From Planctomycetaceae bacterium (GTDB taxonomy: Bacteria > Planctomycetota > Planctomycetia > Pirellulales > Pirellulaceae): a stretch of 33,854 bases of DNA. Position numbers and translations under genes: made by a program. Each line of letters starts with the position of its first letter. Position 1 is the stretch's first letter. A model generated the notes under the pieces. It was not told the DNA's origin and searched no databases. It saw nothing but the letters and a program-made list of their open reading frames with translations. Positions 25,767-33,771 of this stretch are shown here, piece after piece. The stretch spans positions 1-33,854 of the forward strand of contig JAAYDI010000151.1 of assembly GCA_012729315.1 (NCBI GenBank), in the 5' to 3' direction.

Positions 25767-28700
25767 TCAGCGCAACGCCCAACTGTCGAGCAACTCGTCG
25801 AGCACAGCGTCCAGCAGCCGGTGCGCGGGAAGACCTGCGGCCGCGGCGTCGCGGTCATACGCCCGCACCGCCCGTACCGGATGTCCCATGCCTGCCGGTT
25901 GCCCCATGAGCGGCGGTGCCGCCGGAGCCAGATCCTCGACCACCGGACGCTCCATTTCCTGCGCCGGCGTGGAACGAGGCCGCCATCCAGCCTGAGCGAC
26001 TGTGGCCATGATGGACGCGGTCGCGGTGGTGGTCGCAACCGGCCGCCTCCCTGTCCTGGCCAGCAGCTCGACCGGCAGAAGTGACTCGGGCCAGTCCGCC
26101 CACAGGTCGCTGCTCCCCTCCCCCGCTCCATTCTGCGCACCGGCACCGCCGGCCCCTGCCATCCCCACAGGCTCCATGGGGGGCGCGATCAGCAACAGCG
26201 ACGTGAAGGGACTGGTCCGGTTGTTGCGCGCGATGATCTGATCGGCGGCATTGACCAACCGGTCGCGGTTGTAGTCGTACCGGTCGTCGAGCGTTGCCGG
26301 ATTAAAGGGCCCGTGCGGGTTGTTGCGGGCGGCGATCTCATCGGTCGCGTTGACCACGGCGTCGCGTGTGGAGTTGCCCGCTTCGCCGATAGCGTTGCCC
26401 ACGTAGAACACATCGTTTTCCACCAGTCCGGTCGCGTCCGTGGCCAGCACGGTCACCTGCAGCCAGCATTTGCGGATGGCACCGTTGGCCCAGATCAGCG
26501 TGACGCGGTCCGTCCCGTCCTGGCCTGCGCCGGGACGCACGGCGATGGCGACGGGTGCCGGTGCCCAGGTCCAATCGTCGGCCGGATCGGTCAGCGCCGT
26601 GCCATACGGGTGATTGTCGTTTCCGATCCGGAACAGGAAGTCGTCGACCGTGGGCGCAGCCGGCAGATGACGCACGTCGATCATCAGGCCGTTGATGCCC
26701 TTGTCGTAGCTGGTGTAGTTGCTGAACGTGGCTTTCTGGCCGGGCCTCAACGCTCGCTTGTCGATCGCGATCGCCGCATCGTCCTGGGCGTTCGCGGCCG
26801 CGTTCCTGCCGTCGTACGCCGAACCGTTGTAGAAGACCATGCGGCTGACGATTTCAGCCGCCACCTGGGGCGCGGATGATTGTACCGCCAGCACATAGGC
26901 GCCTGACGTACCCGCTTCGCCGGTCACGCGGATCAGGTAGGTGGCCCCCGGCGTCAGGTCCTCCGCCACCAGTCTCTCGTTGCGGCCATCGGGCAACGTG
27001 GTACCCGCGGCGATGCGCGTTGTGCCTGCGGCATCATAGAGCTCGATCCGCGCATCGAACGGATCGAGCCATCCACCCGGGCCATCGGCCGGAGTGTGAG
27101 TCTCGACCTGCAGGACCGCATGGGACTCGCGCAGCGCGATCCGGTACCAGTCCTCAGGTTCGGTCTCCGCCAGTTGCGGAAAGGCGATGTCGTCAATGAA
27201 GGCCGTATCCAGACCATCCGAGACGATGTAGTCCTTCCGGTAGCTCCAGTCGAACGTATGCATGCCGGCCGTGATCGGGTACGACACCAGGGCGAACGGG
27301 AGGTCGCCTGACCATGCGTCCATCAGCATCCCGTCGATGTAGAATTCGAGGTGATCGTAGTGGGCCTCCGACGCGACGCGGCGGGCAAAACGGATGTCGC
27401 CTGCCTGTGTGGCGAGCGTGACCGAGAGGGTCGAAACCTGACCGTCGGCGATGTCACCCGCGCGCGCGCTATAGGTGCCTGACGCGGCGTCTTCCGCCGT
27501 GACAAACCAGGCCGCGGCACCCGCCGATACCCAGGGCAGGCCGCTCAAGTCGCCCGTCTCGAAGCCCTCCGTGAACGAAGTCACTTCCGGGCCCAGGCTG
27601 CCCAACACGCGCGCGGCGTCCCCCAGCGGCTGTGCCGTGTCCGGCGTACTGTTCGATTCGGTTTCGAAGTCCAGGTTCTTCGTCACGACCAGGTGGTACT
27701 TCGTGTTGGCGTCGACGACGACGTGATAGGTGTTCGTGCCAGCCGTCGGCGCGGTGAAATGTGCGAGCAACTGGTCGACATTGGCTGGCCCTGCCACGCT
27801 GTGGGCCAGCGTGTGCCCCGCCGCGTCGCGCAGCTCCACGCCGCGCGCGATGCCCGCCAGCCCCTCGAGCGCCAGGGTCACGGTTTCACCCTGCGCGAGT
27901 TGGATGGCGTAGTAGTCCGTATCGGCAAGCGGGAACTCAACGTCGTCAATGAACGCAGTGTCCAGACCGCCCGACATCATGACGTCCTTCCGGTAGTCCC
28001 ACTGGAAGGTGTGCGCGCCGGCCGTCACCGGGAACGATACCGTGCTGAACGGCACGTCGCCGGACCAGGATCCGAGCAGCTGGTTGTCGATGTAGAAATC
28101 CAGGTAGTCCCAGCCCGATTCCGACGAGACGCGGCGGGCAAAGCTGACGGTGCCGGCGCCGGTCGTGAGCGCGACGGCGAGTGTCGAGACCTCCCAGTTA
28201 TCGAGGTGGCCGGCCCGGACGCTGAAACTGCCGCTGGCCGCGTCTTCCGTCGTGACAAACCAGGCCGCGTCGCCCGACGTCACCCAGGGCAGATGCAGCA
28301 GATTGCCGGTCTCGAAACCATCGTTCAGCGTCGCACCGGCGCCGAGCACCGCGCCGCGGCTGGCCGACTCGCCCAGCCGGATCAGGCTGGCATCGAGGTT
28401 CTGGGCCTTGGCCGCTGTGTTGTTCGGTTCGGTCTCCAACGCGGCATTGAGTATCACCCGCGCGGTGTAGCCACCGGCGGACCCCCCCTCCGCCCCCGCC
28501 ACAACGACCTGATACACCCCCGCGCCCGGTTCCGCCGGCACCGACTGCAACACGGCCGCAGCCCCCGCGCTGTCGGCGGCGGCCCATACGGAGGCACCAG
28601 ACGGCGCGACCAGCGTCACCTGGGGCCGCAGACCACTGCCAAGGACCGGCCGGATCGCCACGGTGATCGTCTGGTCAGGGACCGCGGTGAACGTGAAGCT

Positions 28701-31700
28701 GTCGGTGTCGTCTCCAGACGCGATCGATGCGCTCACCGATGTCTCGTGCACCAGGGAACCGGCCGGGTCCACCGCCTGCCAGCGGGCCGGCAGCGGGACC
28801 GTGCCGATGTCCAACGCATAGCTCCCGTAAAATGCCGCACTCGGTCGGTCCAACGTGTCCGTGATGACGCCGGTCTGCGTGGTCAATGTAAGCGTGCCCT
28901 CCACATCCACGCCGCTCAAGGTCAGACGGACCGTGTCCGGTGCGATCAGCACGGCGTCCACCACTCGCCCCTGATTCACTTCGAAATCGCTCACCTGCAC
29001 CGAACTCGCCTGGACCGCATTCCCGAACTGGACATCGAGCGTGGTGAACGGCAAGGTGATCGTGCTACCCACCGCCGGCAGCGTGCGCGTTACACACAAC
29101 GCGTCAGACTCGGTCGCCGTGAGGATGTACGCGCCGGTCGACTCCTCCTCCTGCGCCACCTTGATCGTGTACGTCGCACCAGGAACCAGGCCGCTGGCCA
29201 GCAGCCAGTCATTGCGGCCATCGGGCCGCGGCACGCTGGTGGCCAACAGCGTCGAGCCCGTGCTGTCGTACAGCTCGATCTGCATGTCGAGCACGTTGGC
29301 CGGCTCCTCCGAATCGTCTCCCGGCGTGTGCGTCTCCAGCCGCAGCGCCGTCTGGGTCCCCAGAAACGTCACCGCGTACCAGTCCTCCTGTTGGATCGGC
29401 GGCGGGAACACCACGTCATCCAGCAGGGCCGTGTCCAGGCCGGTGCTGATGGAGTAGTCCTTCCAATAGGTCCAGCTGAATGTGTGCGTGCCGGCCTCGA
29501 CCGGAAACGACACGGTCGTGAACGGCACGTCCCCCGACCAGAAGTCGACCAGCGTCCCGTCAATGAAGAAGTCCAGGTAATCGTAATAGGGCTCCGAAGA
29601 GACCCGCCGCGCAAATGAAACGTCCCCCGACCCGGTTGTGAGCGTCACGGACAGGGTCGATGCCTGGTTGTCCCTGATCTGGCCGGCGCGGGCGCTGTAC
29701 TTTCCCGAGACGGCATCCTCGGTGGTTACATACCAGTCGGCATCCCCCGTGGTCACCCACGGCACGCTGCCCCAGTTGCCCATCTCGAAATCGGTGGTGA
29801 ACGCCTTGTAATCGGGGCCCAAGTAACCGAGCACAGACAGGGCACCACTCAGAGGCTGAGCTGTCGCCGCCGTGTTGTTCGGCTCCCGGTCGAAGCTCAG
29901 GTTCTTCGTCACTACCAGCGAGTAGTCGCCCGTGGTCGCCACGACCACATAGTACGGATTGGTCCCCGCAGCCGTGGCGGTGAAATCCGCAATCACCTGG
30001 TCGACGTTGGTCGAGCCGGCTGAACTGGTCGCGAGCGTGACGCCTGCTGCATCGCGCAGCTGGAAACTGCTGGCCGGTTTCGACAGCCCGGTGAGGGCCA
30101 CTGTCACCGTTTCGTTGTGGGCCAGCTCGAGAACATAGCAGTCGAGATCGGCGCTGGGAAAGAAGACGTCGTCCCGACTGCCCGGACCGCCCGCATCAAA
30201 CCCCTTGCTTGTGACGCTGCCGGATCCGAGCACCGTGCCCCGACTGCCCGTGGTGCCACCCAGACTGATGAAGCTGGAAGCCAGGTCCTGAGCGCTGGAC
30301 AACGTGTCGTTCGACTCCTGTTCCAGCGCGGCGTTGAGCGTGACCTGCACCACATAGCTCCCCACAGTGGTCCCACCGACCCCGGCGACGATCACCTGGT
30401 AGAGCCCCGTGCCCGACTCACTCGGGACCGCCTGCACCGTGGCAGGTGCGCCGGGGACCGCGGCCGCGGCCGACACCGTGGCTCCTGACGGGGCCACGAG
30501 CGACACGTGGGGCTGCAACGTGCTGCCCACCTCCGGCGTGACCGCCAACGCAATCGTCTGCCCAGGCGCGACACGCAGCGTGAAAATGTCCTCATCCCCT
30601 TCCTGGCCAATCGACGCGGCGACGCTCGCCGTGTGCACCAGAGAGCCCAGTGGCGCCACGCTGTGCCAGCGTCCGGGGAACGGCACCACGTCGATGTCGA
30701 GCACATAGCTGGCGCTATAGGCCGTGCCCGGGTTCCCCCAGGTGTCCGTTAATGCACCGGCCGGGATGCTGAGCGTCAGCAACTCCTCGCGGTCCACATC
30801 CGCCAATGTCAGACGCACGGTGTCGGCGTCCAGCAGTCCGGCAGCGACCACCCGTCCCAGACTCACCGCGAAATCACTGGCCTGCACCGAACTGGCCTGC
30901 ACCGCTTCGTTGAAGTCAATGTCCAGCGTGGTGCACGGCAACTGAATTGTTGACCCGGCCGCGGGAGTCGTGCCGGTGGCCGCCAGCGGCAGCGCGTCAT
31001 AGCGGAAGCTGCCCGCGTAGGCGCCCACCAGATCGCCATCACTCGCACGCTTCACCGTCCCGGCGTCGAGCGTCAACGTCTGCAGGCCCTCCGACGTGAC
31101 CGGCTGGACCGAGAAGACGAACTCGAGCGTGTCCGCGTCCACAATGGCGTAGCCGCTGGCGGGAATCCCGTTGACCTTGACCCCGCTGGCCGTGATGTCC
31201 GCGGGCAGCTGGCTGAAGGGATCCGAGAAGTCAATCCGGTAGCCGCCGCCGAGCTGCGGTGGCGTGCCCACGGTCCCCCGATTGGCTGGCACCGTGTTCA
31301 CTACGTTCATGCCCAGCTGTTGCAGCGCGGCCAGCGCGTTGAGCCGGCCGTAGCCGTACTCCACGTTGAAACCGTTGCTGTCATACTCCAGGTGCCCGAC
31401 CTTGTCTGCGGTGCTGCGCAGCAACTGCTTCACCTGCGCGGCCGTCAGTGTCGGGTCGACCGACAGGAGCAAACTGCCAATGCCGGCGGCAAGAGGAGAT
31501 GCGGACGACGTGCCGCCAAACCCGTGCGCCACGGTGTTGTCGGTGTAGTCTCCGTCGTGGTAGCCAGCCGAACCGGTCCGGTCGGTTGTGGTGATGCCGA
31601 CCACGTACGGGGAGTCGATATCGCTGCTGGGTGCCACGAAATCCAGCTCGGGTCCGTAGTTGCTGTACTCGGCGCGGAGATCCCGCTGGTTGCTGGCTCC

Positions 31701-33068
31701 CACCGCCATCACGCCCGCGAGCGAACTGGACAGGGAGGCCGGGTAGCTGACCGGGCCGTAACCGTTGCCGGCAGAAATAAACGTGGCCACCCCCCGCCCG
31801 GCGCGGGCCGAGTTGCTTGCCCAGGTCAGCGCCGTGGTCACAGCCGGGCTGGGCGACCCACCACCCCAGGAGCAGTTGATCACCTGCGCGGCGTTCCAGG
31901 TGCCCAGCCCGTTGGCCGTCCGCCCGGCCGCATAGTAGATGGCCTGCGCCGTGGCCGCGTCACTCACATACGAATCGCCCTGGAAGATCTGCACCGGCAG
32001 GATCCGGGCATTGAAGGCGGCACCGGTCACCCCCAGGCCATTGTTGCCCCGGCCCGCCGCCACACCGGCCACGGACGTGCCGTGCCGATCGTCGGCCGTG
32101 ACGCTCGGGTTCGGACTGTTGGCAGCGAAACTCCACCCACTGACGTCATCGATCCAGCCATTGCCGTCGTCGTCGATGCCGTTACCGGCCACTTCACCGG
32201 GATTCACGAAGATGTTTTCCCACAAGTCGGGGTGCGTGCGCTCGATGCCGTCGTCCACCACGGCGATCGTCACCCCCGTGCCTGTACCGATGTCCCAGGC
32301 CGCCACCGCGCTGACGTCCGCACCCGCCACCGCTTCCGGGACTTGGGTCCCCGTGTTGTGCAGATGCCACTGAGTGGAGAACAGCGGATCGTCGGGTACG
32401 AACATCCGCTCCACCTGCTGATAGAAGTTGGGCACAGCCCACGCCACCCGCGGGTCCGCCCTGACCTTGTTGGCGTAGTCCAGCGTGGCCTGCCCGGCGG
32501 CACCGAGCGTGACCACGTACTGGTCCGGCGTGCCCAGCAGCGAACGATACCCAGTAACGCGCGCATCGCAGTCGAAAATGTCCCCCGGACTGCTGCCGGG
32601 CACCAGCGCCACGATCGCTTCGTCGAGCACGAACAGTTGGTTGCCCGACGCCTGTGACGTGAACGCCGTCGTTGCCCAGGCCACGTCCTCGCGCTGGAAT
32701 TCCGGCAGTGAGACACCTCCGCCGCCCACCATGAAGATGCTGTCGGTCAGCGCCGCAGCGATCTCGAGTCCCGCCGGCAATTCCAGTGCCCGAGTCATCT
32801 CCGACAGACGCGCGTCCGAGTCGGCCCGATTGATTTTCAAGGCGATGGCCGACTTGTCTATGTCCAATCCGATGCGCTGGCCGTCGGCCAGGTAATACGC
32901 AGCCGCATCACCCAGCGCGGGCAGCGGACCGGCTTGTGACAGCACGACACGGTCCTCGAGTCGCTCCAAGAAGAGTCGCCGCCGGGTACCGGCTCTGCAC
33001 CCTGGCAGACGGCTTCGACTACGTGCACCTCTGATCCCAAAACGGCCGAACGAGCGAGCGACGTCCAT
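25767..33068 (-). CDS. giant secreted subtilisin-like (S8) protease with Ig, PPC and jelly-roll modules and dockerin-like C-terminus
   Basis: A 2433-residue product counted from ATG 33068, which has AGGAGG 7 nt upstream. The N-terminus is basic and carries the planctomycete-type export signature LFLERLEDRVVLS (about 32-44). A prodomain-like region (about 55-225) leads into the S8 domain (about 240-590) with Asp272 (VVDDG), His329 (RHGTS), Asn435 (SAGNG) and Ser521 (GGTSSASP), all intact. Three SbsA-type Ig domains (about 590-685, 698-793, 1331-1423), several PPC-like domains (for example 814-911 and 1442-1541) and three jelly-roll, MAM-like modules follow. The C-terminal part (about 2065-2290) is the planctomycete FYNGSAYDGRN module with two EF-hand-like dockerin repeats (VNATDEIAARNN, VNAADQIIARNN; about 2231-2287). 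A low-complexity tail ends in a helix-like HRLLDAVLDELLDSW. It is expected at the cell surface or outside the cell as an active protease of large substrates. It is a single-gene unit. Confidence 0.94.
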   Translation of the reverse strand: MDVARSFGRFGIRGARSRSRLPGCRAGTRRRLFLERLEDRVVLSQAGPLPALGDAAAYYLADGQRIGLDIDKSAIALKINRADSDARLSEMTRALELPAGLEIAAALTDSIFMVGGGGVSLPEFQREDVAWATTAFTSQASGNQLFVLDEAIVALVPGSSPGDIFDCDARVTGYRSLLGTPDQYVVTLGAAGQATLDYANKVRADPRVAWAVPNFYQQVERMFVPDDPLFSTQWHLHNTGTQVPEAVAGADVSAVAAWDIGTGTGVTIAVVDDGIERTHPDLWENIFVNPGEVAGNGIDDDGNGWIDDVSGWSFAANSPNPSVTADDRHGTSVAGVAAGRGNNGLGVTGAAFNARILPVQIFQGDSYVSDAATAQAIYYAAGRTANGLGTWNAAQVINCSWGGGSPSPAVTTALTWASNSARAGRGVATFISAGNGYGPVSYPASLSSSLAGVMAVGASNQRDLRAEYSNYGPELDFVAPSSDIDSPYVVGITTTDRTGSAGYHDGDYTDNTVAHGFGGTSSASPLAAGIGSLLLSVDPTLTAAQVKQLLRSTADKVGHLEYDSNGFNVEYGYGRLNALAALQQLGMNVVNTVPANRGTVGTPPQLGGGYRIDFSDPFSQLPADITASGVKVNGIPASGYAIVDADTLEFVFSVQPVTSEGLQTLTLDAGTVKRASDGDLVGAYAGSFRYDALPLAATGTTPAAGSTIQLPCTTLDIDFNEAVQASSVQASDFAVSLGRVVAAGLLDADTVRLTLADVDREELLTLSIPAGALTDTWGNPGTAYSASYVLDIDVVPFPGRWHSVAPLGSLVHTASVAASIGQEGDEDIFTLRVAPGQTIALAVTPEVGSTLQPHVSLVAPSGATVSAAAAVPGAPATVQAVPSESGTGLYQVIVAGVGGTTVGSYVVQVTLNAALEQESNDTLSSAQDLASSFISLGGTTGSRGTVLGSGSVTSKGFDAGGPGSRDDVFFPSADLDCYVLELAHNETVTVALTGLSKPASSFQLRDAAGVTLATSSAGSTNVDQVIADFTATAAGTNPYYVVVATTGDYSLVVTKNLSFDREPNNTAATAQPLSGALSVLGYLGPDYKAFTTDFEMGNWGSVPWVTTGDADWYVTTEDAVSGKYSARAGQIRDNQASTLSVTLTTGSGDVSFARRVSSEPYYDYLDFFIDGTLVDFWSGDVPFTTVSFPVEAGTHTFSWTYWKDYSISTGLDTALLDDVVFPPPIQQEDWYAVTFLGTQTALRLETHTPGDDSEEPANVLDMQIELYDSTGSTLLATSVPRPDGRNDWLLASGLVPGATYTIKVAQEEESTGAYILTATESDALCVTRTLPAVGSTITLPFTTLDVQFGNAVQASSVQVSDFEVNQGRVVDAVLIAPDTVRLTLSGVDVEGTLTLTTQTGVITDTLDRPSAAFYGSYALDIGTVPLPARWQAVDPAGSLVHETSVSASIASGDDTDSFTFTAVPDQTITVAIRPVLGSGLRPQVTLVAPSGASVWAAADSAGAAAVLQSVPAEPGAGVYQVVVAGAEGGSAGGYTARVILNAALETEPNNTAAKAQNLDASLIRLGESASRGAVLGAGATLNDGFETGNLLHLPWVTSGDAAWFVTTEDAASGSFSVRAGHLDNWEVSTLAVALTTGAGTVSFARRVSSESGWDYLDFYIDNQLLGSWSGDVPFSTVSFPVTAGAHTFQWDYRKDVMMSGGLDTAFIDDVEFPLADTDYYAIQLAQGETVTLALEGLAGIARGVELRDAAGHTLAHSVAGPANVDQLLAHFTAPTAGTNTYHVVVDANTKYHLVVTKNLDFETESNSTPDTAQPLGDAARVLGSLGPEVTSFTEGFETGDLSGLPWVSAGAAAWFVTAEDAASGTYSARAGDIADGQVSTLSVTLATQAGDIRFARRVASEAHYDHLEFYIDGMLMDAWSGDLPFALVSYPITAGMHTFDWSYRKDYIVSDGLDTAFIDDIAFPQLAETEPEDWYRIALRESHAVLQVETHTPADGPGGWLDPFDARIELYDAAGTTRIAAGTTLPDGRNERLVAEDLTPGATYLIRVTGEAGTSGAYVLAVQSSAPQVAAEIVSRMVFYNGSAYDGRNAAANAQDDAAIAIDKRALRPGQKATFSNYTSYDKGINGLMIDVRHLPAAPTVDDFLFRIGNDNHPYGTALTDPADDWTWAPAPVAIAVRPGAGQDGTDRVTLIWANGAIRKCWLQVTVLATDATGLVENDVFYVGNAIGEAGNSTRDAVVNATDEIAARNNPHGPFNPATLDDRYDYNRDRLVNAADQIIARNNRTSPFTSLLLIAPPMEPVGMAGAGGAGAQNGAGEGSSDLWADWPESLLPVELLARTGRRPVATTTATASIMATVAQAGWRPRSTPAQEMERPVVEDLAPAAPPLMGQPAGMGHPVRAVRAYDRDAAAAGLPAHRLLDAVLDELLDSWALR
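27177..27563 (-). repeat. jelly-roll (MAM-like) module C of the subtilase
   Basis: About 129 residues from FETGDLSGLPWV to DDIAFP, with SARAG, LSVTL, FARRVASE, YDHLEFYIDG, WSGDLPF and HTFDWSYRKD. The pattern is that of a beta-sandwich binding module, similar to MAM-like or choice-of-anchor type domains in secreted bacterial proteins. Confidence 0.8.
27930..28315 (-). repeat. jelly-roll (MAM-like) module B of the subtilase
   Basis: About 129 residues from FETGNLLHLPWV to DDVEFP with the same internal marks (FARRVSSE, DYLDFYID, WSGDVPFSTVSFPV, HTFQWDYRKD). Its counterpart in block I is missing and appears as a deletion scar. Confidence 0.8.
29403..29789 (-). repeat. jelly-roll (MAM-like) module A of the subtilase
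   Basis: About 129 residues from FEMGNWGSVPWV to DDVVFP with FARRVSSE, YDYLDFFIDG, WSGDVPFTTVSFPV and HTFSWTYWKD. Positionally equivalent to module C in the duplicated block. Confidence 0.8.
30156..30203 (-). other. in-frame deletion scar of a jelly-roll module
   Basis: The 16 residues GFDAGGPGSRDDVFFP join the first residues of the module (GFETG-like) directly to its last ones (DDVEFP-like). Flanks match block II on both sides: RGTVLGSG before it corresponds to RGAVLGAG, and SADLDCYVLEL after it to LADTDYYAIQL. The simplest reading is loss of about 113 residues in frame. Confidence 0.7.
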
Positions 33069-33075
33069 GATCTTT

Positions 33076-33081
33076 CCTCCT
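33076..33081 (-). promoter_or_regulatory. Shine-Dalgarno that fixes the subtilase start
   Basis: AGGAGG on the minus strand, 7 nt before ATG 33068-33066. An in-frame upstream start at 33089 has no comparable site. Confidence 0.75.
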
Positions 33082-33146
33082 GCAAACACGCGATGTGCGA
33101 CGTGTTCAGCCCCGAAAAGGAAAATCGGCGATGAGATCCTATGCTG

Positions 33147-33175
33147 ATTTCACTGCCGCGACACGCCATTGTCAA
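33147..33175 (-). promoter_or_regulatory. candidate sigma-70 promoter of the subtilase
   Basis: On the minus strand a perfect TTGACA (33175-33170) is followed after 17 nt by TGAAAT (33152-33147, four of six). Predicted transcription would begin near 33140, giving a leader of about 70 nt. The -35 box coincides with the end of the transposase remnant's reading frame (its TGA lies inside TTGACA). Confidence 0.45.
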
Positions 33176-33451
33176 TCTGGCAAGGGCTCACAATCGCTAC
33201 GACGCACACTCTGCGCATCGGCCCGGCGCGGCGCTTCTGTCGATTTTCCAGCGGTCGACCCGGTAGGCGCTTGTGTCGATTTTCGATCGACGGAGCCGGT
33301 AGACGCTGGTGTCGCTTTTGCATGCTCGCGGATGTGTCGGGCGACCGTCTGGCGGTGGAACCCCAATTCGCGCGCAATACGCACCAAGGACCTGGCGTGG
33401 TGAAAGGCCCGAAGAAACGGGCCCTGGTGCCGGTTTTGACATTTGTTCCAC
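33172..33451 (-). pseudogene. truncated, frameshifted IS21-type transposase (IstA) N-terminus
   Basis: One frame opens GTG 33451 with VEQMSKPAPG. A shift of frame near 33425-33442 then leads into a helix-turn-helix (LVRIARELGFHRQTVARHIRE), followed by Thr/Gly/Ser repeats (KATPASTGS, KSTQAPTGS, KSTEAP) and SDCEPLPD before a stop at 33172. This resembles the start of planctomycete IS21-like IstA proteins, which have an N-terminal HTH and APTGS-type repeats ahead of a CEP motif. The DDE integrase core and the helper ATPase IstB are absent, so about three quarters or more of the gene is missing. The family call rests on remembered sequence style. An alternative is an unrelated HTH fragment. Confidence 0.6.
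33231..33319. repeat. 36-bp tandem repeat in the transposase remnant
   Basis: Two full 36-bp units (33231-33266 and 33267-33302) and a partial third. The units share GCGCTTnTGTCGATTTTC at the start and CCGGTAG at the end. On the minus strand they encode 12-residue repeats with the core KST.APTGS. The preserved 12-codon period shows the repeat arose while coding. Confidence 0.85.
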
Positions 33452-33572
33452 GGTGAGCCACTTCGCATTAACGGTTTGCTTCTCACTGCGAACCCTGTGT
33501 CAGGTTGGCGACCCAGCACCAGGGGTGCGGTACCGGGATAGCTGTCGTCTGGCCGAAGGTCGGTTCTCACCG
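33452..33572. other. non-coding stretch upstream of the transposase remnant
   Basis: No gene, promoter or RNA recognised. It may be the flank of the former insertion sequence; no terminal inverted repeat was found. Confidence 0.4.
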
Positions 33573-33746
33573 TAGCCTGGGGCAACGCCCCAGAAATGGG
33601 AGCACAACGAGGTGTTTGGCCGAAGGCCATATTCACACATGGGAGACCATGCCGTAGGTGAGTTTGGCCTTCAGCCAAACGTGTGCTATGGCTTCGATTT
33701 CCTGGGCGTTGCCCCAGGCTACGTTGTTAGTGGCCTTCGGCCAATT
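33573..33746. repeat. cluster of REP-like palindromes
   Basis: TAGCCTGGGGCAACGCCCCA (33573-33592) is found again inverted at 33702-33721, with one base missing, so the two flank a 108-bp spacer and could pair. Each also forms its own hairpin (CTGGGGC / GCCCCAG). Between and beside them are TTGGCCGAAGGCCA (33616-33629), TTTGGCCTTCAGCCAAA (33663-33679) and TGGCCTTCGGCCA (33731-33743), with a decayed TGGCCGAAGGTCG at 33550-33562. The alternation of two palindrome types is what REP/BIME-like elements look like. No gene is visible here. Confidence 0.8.
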
Positions 33747-33771
33747 GCGGGATGGAACCGCTGCACGGTGA

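Larger units (their letters stand above)
26885..30975 (-). repeat. large tandem duplication of module blocks inside the subtilase
   Basis: Two head-to-tail blocks share the order Ig, PPC, [jelly-roll], PPC-like, jelly-roll, PPC-like. Block I is about 30975-29085 and block II about 29085-26885. Matching openings are AAGSTIQLPCTTLDIDF and AVGSTITLPFTTLDVQF; both continue AVQASSVQ(A/V)SDF. Matching closings are GATYTIKV and GATYLIRV. Block I lacks one jelly-roll module that block II has. Confidence 0.85.

Noticed and set aside
25721-26146. Minus-strand 141-codon frame overlapping the subtilase 3' end and running into the 16-bp repeats
   Set aside because: It is a frame-shifted shadow of the subtilase tail, extremely Arg/Trp/Cys-rich, with no start signal.
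33231-33319. 36-bp repeats as a CRISPR array
   Set aside because: The units are contiguous with no spacers and keep a 12-codon coding period on the minus strand.
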